7,480 nucleotides of DNA from Candidatus Aenigmatarchaeota archaeon (GTDB taxonomy: Archaea; Aenigmatarchaeota; Aenigmatarchaeia; QMZP01): positions 1-7,480 of the forward strand of contig JACQOB010000146.1 in assembly GCA_016202745.1 (NCBI GenBank), written 5' to 3'. Positions 1-6,103 of this stretch are shown here, piece after piece (positions within the stretch are counted from its first letter, which is position 1; each line of letters starts with the position of its first letter). The translations under genes and the position numbers were made by a program. The notes beneath the pieces are model-generated. The model was not told the DNA's origin, did no database searches, and saw only the letters and a program-made list of their open reading frames with translations.

Positions 1-3000
1 ACCGGAGAGAGGGTGAATGTGACAAACTCGTTTGCCAGGAGGCTTACCTGCGTGCTTGCGGGGCTGAAGCCTGAAGCAGAAGCCGAAACTGTGTAAGGAG
101 CGGAGAATATCCTGTCAGTTCTATTTTGAATAAATAATGTTAGGGTCTGTTTTGGTATCCTTCCTGCAGAATCAGCAGATAGGGATAATATCTGGCCTGA
201 AACATTGGCTACAGTAACTGTAGCGCCAGGTATGGGCGAGCCTGTGGAGGACTGAGCCAGAACGTCTAGGTAGTTCCGCACGGCCACTGCGGCATCCCCC
301 GGCTGAAAGAATATGTCAGACTGGTTGAATGTGATGTTCGTCAGCAACACGGTTGCTTCCACATCCACGTCAATTCCAATGTCAGTCACATCGGGCGCGT
401 CAACAACTGAATCGCTCACGAATGTGGAAGCTGTGAAAATGTCTATGCCGAAGGAGTTGGGATTGCTAATCGGGGACGATACCCTGATTGTATTGAATGA
501 GAGGTTTGCCGTCCCGGCTGTCAAGACCTCAATCCCGCCCTGCCCGGCAATGCCGAACCCGGAAACGTTGATGGAATTATGTGCGATAGTCGCCTTCCCG
601 AGGGAAGCGATGGATACGCCTGTAAACACGGAGTTTATGCTGTTGCCTTCTATAAGGTCATTATCTATGCCGTTCTGACTGTAAATGCCCATGTTGTTTG
701 CGTGGACCGTGTTGTTTATTATCGCGGAACCGTTTACGAACGATTTTTCAATGCCCGCGCTTCCGCTCTGGATCGTGTTGTTTATTATCGCAAGGTCAAA
801 ACTTGGGGCGGGACCCGTGATTTGTATGCCGCTGCCAGAGGCGTTGACGGCATTGGAGGCTATAAGATTGCCCTCCCATTTGTTAACCAGTATTATGCCG
901 TTCGTCGGGCTTGTTATCCTGTTAGATTCTATCCTGTTGAAGGAGCTATTGTCAATCTTGACAGCGCCGGCAAGCGTGCAGGAACCGCTGCAAGCCGGGC
1001 CTATTATTGCATTTTGCTGGATTGTATTGTTAACAGCCAAGCCGCCTGCCCCCGGCCCCCCCACGTTCATGGCGTTTGTGTCTGGTATCTGGAACATGCT
1101 GGCGCTCAGGTTAAGCGTGCTGTTTCTTATTGTCGCATTGGATGCCTCTACAGAAAGGCCGCCGCCTATTCCACCGAAATCTTCAAGATAGGAGTTTTCC
1201 AGCAGGAAGGCAGACCCCTTTTGCACCCTGAAGAAGAAGTTTGCACTCCCATTAAAGGGGCCTGCCTTAATTATCGAATCATTTATGTACATGGACCCTG
1301 CAGATTCCACGTTTATTGACAATACACCGTTTGAGGTTCCGTTCACATGGAGGGTTGCATTTATCATGTTATAGGTGCCGTTTATGAACAAGTGACCGCT
1401 CTGGATAATGGTATTCTTGGAGTCATATATGTTCAGCGAGCCGCCCGGCTTGATTGATGTGGTGCCTGCCTCTAGTGTGGTGTTCCTGAGGGTCAGGTTG
1501 GCCCCGGAGTTAATTGTCAGTGAGTTGAGCTTCAGGTTTGCATCCCCCATTATTACCCTGCCTGACGGCGCCCAGTCAGCGCCTTTCGGGACTATTTCTA
1601 GCCTTGCGTAGCCGGATACGGCAAACTTGATTGCAACCGTCTCGCCCGAAGGGTAGATTGTTTCAACTGTGTATTTGCCAGCCAAGACCTTTCCTGCTGG
1701 AGACTGCGTATATTCTGCCAAGGCGTGCCTGGTGGCGCCAGAGGCATCGGTGACTGCCGAGGAAACAAGGCTGCCTGTGGAATTGTATATGGAAATGGCT
1801 GCACCCTGGACGGGGGTGTTTGACTGGCCTTTCACATAAATGTCAGCATATCTTTTTACTGTGAGAGAGCCTCCACCCGTAACCGACACATCTGATTCAT
1901 CGAAAGTTGAGTTAGTCAAGTTGATGCTGCCGCCGCTGATGCTTACGTCAATTGAGCTTGGGGCGGTTATTGACATATCCTGGATCTCCAGGCCGTCTGT
2001 GTTGGCTGTTTTGAGGCCTTCAATGAACGGTTCCAGGACAGTGATTGTATTGTTCCTGAAAGCGGAATTTGCAAACAGTATGTTTACAAGGTTGGTTTGG
2101 CCTTGTATCCTCAACCCCGCGGGGCCGCTGACAATACCGGGATTGACTGTTATCCTGTTGCCTGTTACGGAATACTGGAGTTGCCGGGGGACTGTGGCGG
2201 TTATGAATATGCCGTGTCCGATACGGGTTATTATTGAGTTGTTCTCTATAGTGACATTGTCGGCGTCAATCGCCACTATGCCTGCACCGCTATTTTTCTT
2301 GCCGGAATCTATGGCATTGCCAGCTATGATTACATTCCGGATGCTTACGCCTGGTATGGTGCTATCTATCCTTACGCCTGAAGTGCCTGATATTACGGCA
2401 TTGTTCCGCGCAATTGCGTCTTGGGCTGATATGACGATTGCATCGCTGTCCGGGGATTTTATCGTGTTGTTTTCCAACAGGGCGCCTGTATTGCGGATAT
2501 GGAGGCCCGCTATGGCAGCCGCTGGGGATCCGCTGGTGATCGCATCAAGATATGAATTGGCCATCGAAAAAAGTGAGTCTGCATTCGTCTCAAAAAGGAA
2601 ATTGGCGCTTCCATTCGCAGGGCCGTTTGTTATGTTTGACCTGTCAATGGAGGCTGAACCACCGCCATTTACATCAATCCTCAGCGACCTGTCCTTCAAT
2701 CCGTCCATCCTCAAGAGCGAATTGTTCAGGGTGAAATTGCCTGAGACGCTTAAATTCCCCTGCTGTATTACCCCTCCCTGTGAATCCAGTATGTTCAGCA
2801 CTCCCCCAGAATTCACAGTCGTCTGCCCCGCCACGGTCATCTGCACATTCCTCAGCGTAAGGGTGACGCCATTATTGACAGTCAAGGAATTCACGCTTAT
2901 CGTGACGCTGTCGCACTCAAAAGCCCCAGTGGGCACCCAGCCGCCGGAGGGGGAGCAGGGGTTCTGGGCTGATGAGAGATGGGCGTAAAGGATGAGTGTA

Positions 3001-3041
3001 AGCGCAATCAACGAGACAACTATTATAATAATACCCTTCAT
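1..3041 (-). CDS. Large secreted right-handed beta-helix surface protein (C-terminus beyond window)
   Basis: A single frame runs without a stop from the ATG at 3041 to the left edge (1013 full codons). Residues 1-25 form a Sec signal peptide: M-K-G, then a long Ile/Val/Leu core, then a Ser-Ser-Ala cleavage site before Gln26. The mature protein is rich in Asn, Ser, Thr, Gly and Ile, with recurrent short strands of the NNTI / NSI / GNxI type, as in NosD or parallel beta-helix (Beta_helix) families. N-x-S/T sequons are very frequent, so N-glycosylation is plausible. Two modules are visible (about 33-487 and 488-1013). Each has a cap, a beta-helix and a beta-sandwich that resembles carboxypeptidase-regulatory-like domains (about 395-487 and 920-1013). 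C29/C43 and C684/C688 could form disulfides. It is probably a cell-surface or S-layer-associated glycoprotein; ligand or enzymatic activity cannot be told. No catalytic motif of pectate lyases was recognised. The start is supported by the signal peptide and a TATA box just upstream. Confidence 0.9.
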   Translation of the reverse strand, partial: MKGIIIIVVSLIALTLILYAHLSSAQNPCSPSGGWVPTGAFECDSVTISVNSLTVNNGVTLTLRNVQMTVAGQTTVNSGGVLNILDSQGGVIQQGNLSVSGNFTLNNSLLRMDGLKDRSLRIDVNGGGSASIDRSNITNGPANGSANFLFETNADSLFSMANSYLDAITSGSPAAAIAGLHIRNTGALLENNTIKSPDSDAIVISAQDAIARNNAVISGTSGVRIDSTIPGVSIRNVIIAGNAIDSGKKNSGAGIVAIDADNVTIENNSIITRIGHGIFITATVPRQLQYSVTGNRITVNPGIVSGPAGLRIQGQTNLVNILFANSAFRNNTITVLEPFIEGLKTANTDGLEIQDMSITAPSSIDVSISGGSINLTNSTFDESDVSVTGGGSLTVKRYADIYVKGQSNTPVQGAAISIYNSTGSLVSSAVTDASGATRHALAEYTQSPAGKVLAGKYTVETIYPSGETVAIKFAVSGYARLEIVPKGADWAPSGRVIMGDANLKLNSLTINSGANLTLRNTTLEAGTTSIKPGGSLNIYDSKNTIIQSGHLFINGTYNMINATLHVNGTSNGVLSINVESAGSMYINDSIIKAGPFNGSANFFFRVQKGSAFLLENSYLEDFGGIGGGLSVEASNATIRNSTLNLSASMFQIPDTNAMNVGGPGAGGLAVNNTIQQNAIIGPACSGSCTLAGAVKIDNSSFNRIESNRITSPTNGIILVNKWEGNLIASNAVNASGSGIQITGPAPSFDLAIINNTIQSGSAGIEKSFVNGSAIINNTVHANNMGIYSQNGIDNDLIEGNSINSVFTGVSIASLGKATIAHNSINVSGFGIAGQGGIEVLTAGTANLSFNTIRVSSPISNPNSFGIDIFTASTFVSDSVVDAPDVTDIGIDVDVEATVLLTNITFNQSDIFFQPGDAAVAVRNYLDVLAQSSTGSPIPGATVTVANVSGQILSLSADSAGRIPKQTLTLFIQNRTDRIFSAPYTVSASASGFSPASTQVSLLANEFVTFTLSP
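3..1580 (-). repeat. Protein module copy 2 of the beta-helix protein (longer helix)
   Basis: Residues 488-1013. Landmarks are A-D-W-A-P (W490), LTLRN, LNIYDS (L536), NGSANF (N597), NSYLE (N616), and a beta-sandwich beginning near R922 (RNYLDVLAQ). The sandwich offset from copy 1 is 525 residues rather than 454, so the helix part of this copy is about 70 residues longer. The copy may continue past the window edge. Confidence 0.78.
1581..2945 (-). repeat. Protein module copy 1 of the beta-helix protein
   Basis: Residues about 33-487. It starts with a G-G-W-V-P motif (W35), continues through LTLRN and LNILDS (L82), NGSANF (N143) and NSYLD (N162), then beta-helix rungs, and ends in a beta-sandwich beginning near R397 (RYADIYVKG). 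Matching landmarks recur in copy 2 at a constant offset of 454-455 residues through the first 130 residues. The similarity is at protein level; the DNA has diverged. Confidence 0.8.
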
Positions 3042-3067
3042 TTAACCAACAATATAATTTTGGTTTC

Positions 3068-3077
3068 ATTATATATA
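3068..3077 (-). promoter_or_regulatory. TATA box of the beta-helix gene
   Basis: On the minus strand the bases read TATATATAAT, centred about 31 bases before the ATG at 3041. This predicts a leader of only a few bases. No Shine-Dalgarno sequence precedes the ATG. The surrounding 3050-3090 is very AT-rich, so the exact box is uncertain. Confidence 0.55.
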
Positions 3078-3118
3078 TCTATAATTTATCTATTCCGGAA
3101 AGAACAAGCGGCTTCACC

Positions 3119-3403
3119 TTGTTAAATGGCGGAGCGTTCTTTACCAGCGGACCGAGTTTCGTATTCCATATGCCCCTCTTCCTCTCAACTTTTGATGAGT
3201 ACATAAGAAGAAGAATCATGTTGAGAAGGGGGGAACTTGATGTGGAAATAGAACATAAGCTTTCCCATACCAGCAATGAACTCCAGGTGGTTGATTTTGT
3301 TGCATGGAGCATAAACAGAAAATTCAACTCTGAGGATGATTATTATTACAAAATAATACAGAACAAGATAAGAAACAGGGAAAACATGGAATTATGGAAG
3401 TGA
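3119..3403 (+). pseudogene. C-terminal fragment of a DUF3800-type protein
   Basis: The frame encodes up to 94 residues from a TTG codon, and stays open back to 3032, inside the divergent promoter, without an ATG at its head. The end resembles the C-terminus of DUF3800 proteins: H-K-L-S, then LQVVDFVAWSINRKF, then a Tyr-rich DDYYYKII segment and a K/R/N-rich tail. In the family an acidic residue usually precedes the Ser (H-x-D-S); here it is Leu. The family is usually over 200 residues and begins with an Asp-Glu-Ser motif (roughly FVDESG). That half is absent, and there is no room for it before the beta-helix gene. No ribosome binding site is seen. DUF3800 proteins often sit in mobile or defence-rich regions, and an RNase H-like fold has been suggested for them. 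The fragment is visibly more A/T-rich than radA, which fits an acquired, decaying gene. A short functional protein is possible but less likely. Confidence 0.65.
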
Positions 3404-3407
3404 GAGA

Positions 3408-3480
3408 AACATTGTGGACCCAAGCCGGCTGTAAAGTGCACCATCCGGTACACACGCCAAACTTGGCCTTACCCACTGTT
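3408..3480 (+). other. Imperfect inverted repeat / possible RNA hairpin
   Basis: Arms pair as AACA (3408-3411) with TGTT (3477-3480), GTGG (3414-3417) with CCAC (3473-3476), and CCAAG (3420-3424) with CTTGG (3462-3466). A two-base bulge lies on the 5' side and an internal loop separates the last helix. The loop region holds the palindrome AGCCGGCT. It lies between the DUF3800 fragment and the small ORF. It could be a structured RNA, a remnant, or chance. It does not fold as a tRNA, and no C/D box motifs were seen. Confidence 0.25.
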
Positions 3481-3499
3481 AATTAGTAGACAATTGGAG

Positions 3500-3508
3500 C
3501 TTATAAAG
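3500..3508 (+). promoter_or_regulatory. Upstream TATA-like element (distal)
   Basis: The bases CTTATAAAG form a good archaeal TATA match. They are about 100 bases before the small ORF, so any transcript from here would have a long leader that covers the proximal promoter. It may serve an alternative start site or be incidental. Confidence 0.3.
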
Positions 3509-3557
3509 TTTTTCATATGTTTTCTACCGGCCCTATTGGAATGCCGCTACCCACAGC

Positions 3558-3566
3558 CTTATATAC
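3558..3566 (+). promoter_or_regulatory. TATA box of the small ORF-radA unit (proximal)
   Basis: CTTATATAC is centred about 43 bases before the ATG at 3605. Initiation about 26 bases downstream would fall near 3588. This leaves a leader of about 17 bases that just includes the ribosome binding site at 3594-3600. Confidence 0.6.
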
Positions 3567-3593
3567 CATCCTCAACCTTCTTCATACAGGGAG

Positions 3594-3600
3594 AGGTGAT
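3594..3600 (+). promoter_or_regulatory. Strong Shine-Dalgarno that decides the small ORF start
   Basis: AGGTGAT matches the archaeal anti-Shine-Dalgarno (AUCACCU) over seven bases and lies four bases before the ATG at 3605. It rejects the longer in-frame start at 3494, whose extra codons would run through the TATA box. Confidence 0.7.
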
Positions 3601-3604
3601 TCGA

Positions 3605-3730
3605 ATGAAGAAGTTCATGGTTTATGTGGAGTCAGAGATCGTGCAGAAAAAGGCCGTTTATCCAATGCAGAAGAGGCTGGATGCGTGGCTGAAGTATTCC
3701 AGGATTAATGAATTTAAGGCTTTGAAATAA
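3605..3730 (+). CDS. 41-residue small basic protein upstream of radA
   Basis: The ATG has a near-perfect Shine-Dalgarno and a TATA box at promoter distance; the frame ends with TAA 19 bases before radA. The protein is not recognised. It starts with a short hydrophobic/acidic stretch (MVYVESEIV), then K/R-rich helix-like sequence with aromatic residues (AVYPMQKRLDAWLKYSRI), and ends in Lys. No membrane segment or cysteine is present, so it is probably cytoplasmic, and the amphipathic, basic C-terminal half could bind protein or nucleic acid (inference). Its place as first gene of the radA transcript suggests a link with recombination or co-expression control. The initiation signals are stronger than chance would give, but only conservation in relatives would prove it is a gene. 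Confidence 0.62.
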   Translation: MKKFMVYVESEIVQKKAVYPMQKRLDAWLKYSRINEFKALK

Positions 3731-3738
3731 TTATTTTT
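3731..3738 (+). terminator. Oligo-T tract between small ORF and radA (possible partial terminator)
   Basis: TTATTTTT directly follows the small ORF stop codon on the coding strand. Archaeal RNA polymerase terminates at T-rich tracts without a hairpin, but this one is short. Full termination would cut off radA, which has no visible promoter in the 19-base gap, so only partial termination would make sense. Confidence 0.22.
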
Positions 3739-3743
3739 GGTGA
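3739..3743 (+). promoter_or_regulatory. Ribosome binding site of radA
   Basis: GGTGA lies six bases before the ATG at 3750 and fixes that start. A Shine-Dalgarno here, unlike the leaderless genes downstream, is what an internal operon gene needs. Confidence 0.65.
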
Positions 3744-3749
3744 ATTCTG

Positions 3750-4820
3750 ATGGGGAGAGAAAAACACGAAAAGGGAGCTGACAGGGAATCTGAATCCTCT
3801 GAGAAAGGGAATGAGAACAGGATTACAAAAGATGAGCTGGTAGAGAAGGCCATTGAGAAGCTCGAGAAAGAAGAGATTGATGAGATTGCCAAGCTTCCCG
3901 GGGTGGGGGAGAAGACAGCCGAGAAGCTGAAGAATTCTGGCTACGTGGACATGATGGCCCTTGCGGCAGCTGGAATCAACGAGCTTGCTGATGCTGCTTC
4001 TTTGGGCAGCGAGACAGCTGCCAAGATAATTGAAGCTGCCAGGAGGAAGCTCAAGATGGGCTTTGAGCCTGCCTCTGAGGTTTTGAAGAGGCGGCAGAAG
4101 ATAGGCAAGATAACCACGGGGTCCAAGAACCTTGATGCTTTATTGGGCGGGGGTGTTGAATCGCAGGCCATAACAGAGTTTCATGGGGCCTTCGGAAGCG
4201 GGAAATCCCAGCTGGCCCACCAGCTTGCCGTCAATGTGCAGCTGCCGCTGGAGCAGGGCGGGCAGGCTGGCAAGGCTGTTTTCATTGACACTGAGCAGAC
4301 ATTCAGGCCGGAAAGGATAATGGACATGGCAAAGGCCCTAGGGCTTGACCCGCAGGAGGCCCTGGAGAATGTTTTCGTGGCCAGGGCGTACAACAGCGAT
4401 CACCAGATGCTGCTTATTGAAAAAGCGGAAGAGATTATAAGGAACAACAATGTCAAGCTGATTGTGATTGACTCGCTAACCAGCACCTTCAGGAGCGATT
4501 ACACCGGGAGGGGGACGCTTGCGGACAGGCAGCAGAAGCTCAACCGCCATCTCCACAGGCTCCAGAGACTGGCTGACGTGCACAACATTGTCGTTTACGT
4601 GACCAACCAGGTCATGTCGAGGCCTGACATACTCTTCGGCGACCCCACGGCACCCATCGGGGGCCACATAGTGGGCCACCAGGCCACCTACAGGGTCTAC
4701 CTGAGGAAGTCCAAGGGCGAGAAGAGGATCGCAAAGCTGATTGATTCACCCAACCTGCCTGAGGGCGAGACCATCTTCAGGGTCAGCCTGGAAGGCGTAA
4801 GGGATTCTGAAGAGGAGTAA
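3750..4820 (+). CDS. radA: DNA repair and recombination protein RadA
   Basis: This is the archaeal RecA/Rad51 recombinase, which forms ATP-dependent filaments on single-stranded DNA and catalyses strand exchange in homologous repair. At 356 residues it is slightly long for the family because of a charged, low-complexity N-terminus (1-24). The helix-hairpin-helix DNA-binding domain spans about 28-100 (LPGVGEKTAEKL at 49-60). The FxxA polymerisation motif is F105-A108. Walker A is GAFGSGKS (146-153), and the catalytic-type Glu is E182 in IDTEQTFRPER. Walker B is LIVID (237-241), followed by SLTSTFRSDY. Loop L1 falls near RGTLADRQQKLN (254-265) and loop L2 near 288-306. All key residues are present and there is no intein. 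It probably shares a transcript with the 41-residue gene upstream. The coding strand is more G/C-rich than the flanking DUF3800 fragment. Confidence 0.98.
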   Translation: MGREKHEKGADRESESSEKGNENRITKDELVEKAIEKLEKEEIDEIAKLPGVGEKTAEKLKNSGYVDMMALAAAGINELADAASLGSETAAKIIEAARRKLKMGFEPASEVLKRRQKIGKITTGSKNLDALLGGGVESQAITEFHGAFGSGKSQLAHQLAVNVQLPLEQGGQAGKAVFIDTEQTFRPERIMDMAKALGLDPQEALENVFVARAYNSDHQMLLIEKAEEIIRNNNVKLIVIDSLTSTFRSDYTGRGTLADRQQKLNRHLHRLQRLADVHNIVVYVTNQVMSRPDILFGDPTAPIGGHIVGHQATYRVYLRKSKGEKRIAKLIDSPNLPEGETIFRVSLEGVRDSEEE

Positions 4821-4821
4821 G

Positions 4822-4830
4822 GTTATAAAC
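4822..4830 (+). promoter_or_regulatory. TATA box of the 85-residue membrane protein gene
   Basis: GTTATAAAC starts right after the radA stop codon and is centred about 27 bases before the ATG at 4853. It predicts transcription starting at or within a few bases of the ATG, so a leaderless mRNA. No Shine-Dalgarno is present. Confidence 0.65.
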
Positions 4831-4852
4831 CCGGTAAATCATATAATTAATC

Positions 4853-5110
4853 ATGAAGGATAGCCATATTGTATATATCCTTTGGGTTATCGGGATTTTG
4901 CTGTTTGGCCCCATAGGAATCGTCCTCTTCATCATTGCAATCTACTTTTCAGACAGGGTCAAGAAGAAGGAAAATGAAAAATTCGGCAACAAGCTCATGT
5001 GGATATCGCTTGTGCTTTTCATAATACTCATCGTAGTCAGCTTTGCATTTTCCTTGATGAAAGCGCAAAGCCTTCTTAACTTGCTTGCGAACCAACAAGT
5101 CCCAACCTGA
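4853..5110 (+). CDS. Small two-segment membrane protein
   Basis: The 85-residue product is not recognised by family. Two hydrophobic segments are clear: residues 6-33 (interrupted by GPIG at 19-22, so perhaps kinked) and 47-69. Between them lies a charged loop with Lys-Lys-Lys (37-39). By the positive-inside rule this loop faces the cytoplasm and both ends face outside. The C-terminal tail (70-85) is short and polar. There are no cysteines or catalytic motifs. The gene has its own leaderless promoter placed against the radA stop, so it is not simply an operon partner of radA. It resembles generic small membrane proteins, and its function cannot be given. Confidence 0.75.
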   Translation: MKDSHIVYILWVIGILLFGPIGIVLFIIAIYFSDRVKKKENEKFGNKLMWISLVLFIILIVVSFAFSLMKAQSLLNLLANQQVPT

Positions 5111-5182
5111 GAGTATTAAGGGTCAGATAGCCTCTGATAAGACCGGATGACGAAGAGTATAATTTTCTTAAAAAGCTAAACG

Positions 5183-5191
5183 AAATATAAT
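5183..5191 (+). promoter_or_regulatory. TATA box of the transglutaminase-like gene
   Basis: AAATATAAT is centred about 24 bases before the ATG at 5211, preceded by a CGAA stretch that could serve as BRE. No Shine-Dalgarno lies before the ATG, so the mRNA is predicted to be leaderless. The rest of the gap after the membrane protein gene (5111-5180) shows no other signal. Confidence 0.6.
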
Positions 5192-5210
5192 CATTAAGAT
5201 TAGTGGCATT

Positions 5211-6041
5211 ATGGACAGGAGAGGCTTCATCAGGCTTTCAGGAAAGGCGGGGCTGGCCGTCGCCATTGCGCCTTTGGCTTCGGGGGCCGGGATTTCCAGG
5301 AATGAAGCAGAGAGGATAGATGGGATAATAGAAGATGAGCCCTTCCTCTGGACAGGGATAAGGGTTTTTGACTATGCCGGCAGGATAACGCAGAGGGACG
5401 CGCTATCCAAGGTTTCTGGCAGCTGGGACATGGCGCCGGGGGAAATTGAAAGGAGGCTTTCCAAGTTTGACCATACCGCAAGGATGCCCACGTTCATAAG
5501 CCCTGACAGGAGCATATTCGCCTTTGAGAAGTTTGTAAAGCCGAAACCTTCTGAAATGCGGGATTACAGGAGGTTTGTGGACAGCATGCCTGAATGCAGG
5601 GGGCTGGAAGACATTAGGGCCATCTACGAGCGCTTCCAGGAGAGGACGGGAGGCCGCGAATCCTATAACACAAGAAAGAGGGGTTGGAATTTCTATGGCG
5701 ACGCCCCGCTCCATCCCGCCGTCCTGGTGTCAGGCAGGGCAAAAGGCATATGCGGCGACAAGGCATTTGCCTTGTCTGAAGTGTATTCAAACAAGGGCGC
5801 AAGAACCATGCTTGCGGAGGGCGTGAGGCTGCAGGGCGGCAAGCCTGTATGCGTTGACGGCAGGGAATCCCCAGAATCTCACATGTGGACAAGATTGTAT
5901 GCGGAAGGCACATTCCTTGACCTTGACCCCACATTCTATACTGAATTCAGGGCGTTGAGGAGGCAGAATTGCGGGGATTTCTCAGACGGGGATTGGATTA
6001 AGGATTTCAGCTATGTGATGTTCGGTTCTGGCAGCAGGTGA
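5211..6041 (+). CDS. Predicted Tat-exported transglutaminase-like protein
   Basis: The N-terminus is a twin-arginine signal: M-D-R3-R4-G-F6-I-R, then an Ala/Leu-rich core (13-23) and a probable cleavage near ASGA (23-26). The C-terminal half carries the transglutaminase-like (papain-fold) triad. C181 lies in KGICGDKA, preceded by a hydrophobic strand. H224 is in ESHMWTRLY. The Asp is in LDLDPT (most likely D239, by the usual DPT context; D237 is the alternative). The middle (about 35-165) is charged and helical and not recognised. The fold covers proteases and cross-linking enzymes, so the substrate is unknown, but export across the membrane as a folded protein points to work on cell-surface proteins or glycopeptides. 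The start is supported by the Tat motif and the TATA box. At 276 residues it looks complete. Confidence 0.82.
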   Translation: MDRRGFIRLSGKAGLAVAIAPLASGAGISRNEAERIDGIIEDEPFLWTGIRVFDYAGRITQRDALSKVSGSWDMAPGEIERRLSKFDHTARMPTFISPDRSIFAFEKFVKPKPSEMRDYRRFVDSMPECRGLEDIRAIYERFQERTGGRESYNTRKRGWNFYGDAPLHPAVLVSGRAKGICGDKAFALSEVYSNKGARTMLAEGVRLQGGKPVCVDGRESPESHMWTRLYAEGTFLDLDPTFYTEFRALRRQNCGDFSDGDWIKDFSYVMFGSGSR

Positions 6042-6070
6042 ATACAGCAAGCTTTTGCCGCCAGCCCGGC

Positions 6071-6081
6071 ACTTTATTTAA
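6071..6081 (+). promoter_or_regulatory. TATA box that decides the start of the 133-residue gene
   Basis: ACTTTATTTAA is centred about 27 bases before the ATG at 6104. This predicts a leaderless transcript starting near that ATG. It argues against a GTG at 6038 that overlaps the preceding stop codon, since translation from there would run through the promoter. Confidence 0.55.
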
Positions 6082-6103
6082 TGACTTCCTTCTCTGTATT
6101 TAC

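Noticed and set aside
313..2988. Several plus-strand open frames of 60-382 codons across the left 3 kb, the longest at 1840-2988
   Set aside because: They are antisense shadows of the continuous minus-strand beta-helix frame. Their peptides have no domain logic or start signals, while the minus frame has a signal peptide, promoter and repeated modules.
3079..3327. Minus-strand frame of 82 codons opposite the DUF3800 fragment
   Set aside because: Low-complexity Ser/Leu-rich translation; the plus strand carries the recognisable DUF3800 C-terminal motif.
3404..3500. Possible tRNA or C/D box RNA in the gap
   Set aside because: No T-loop GGTTCGAATCC-like sequence, no cloverleaf, and no paired RTGATGA and CTGA boxes at suitable spacing.
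3494..3604. N-terminal extension of the small ORF from 3494
   Set aside because: It would translate through the proximal TATA box, and the strong Shine-Dalgarno points to the ATG at 3605.
6038..6103. GTG start at 6038 overlapping the transglutaminase stop codon
   Set aside because: The extra 22 residues cover the TATA box at 6071-6081, and the ATG at 6104 sits at leaderless distance from it.
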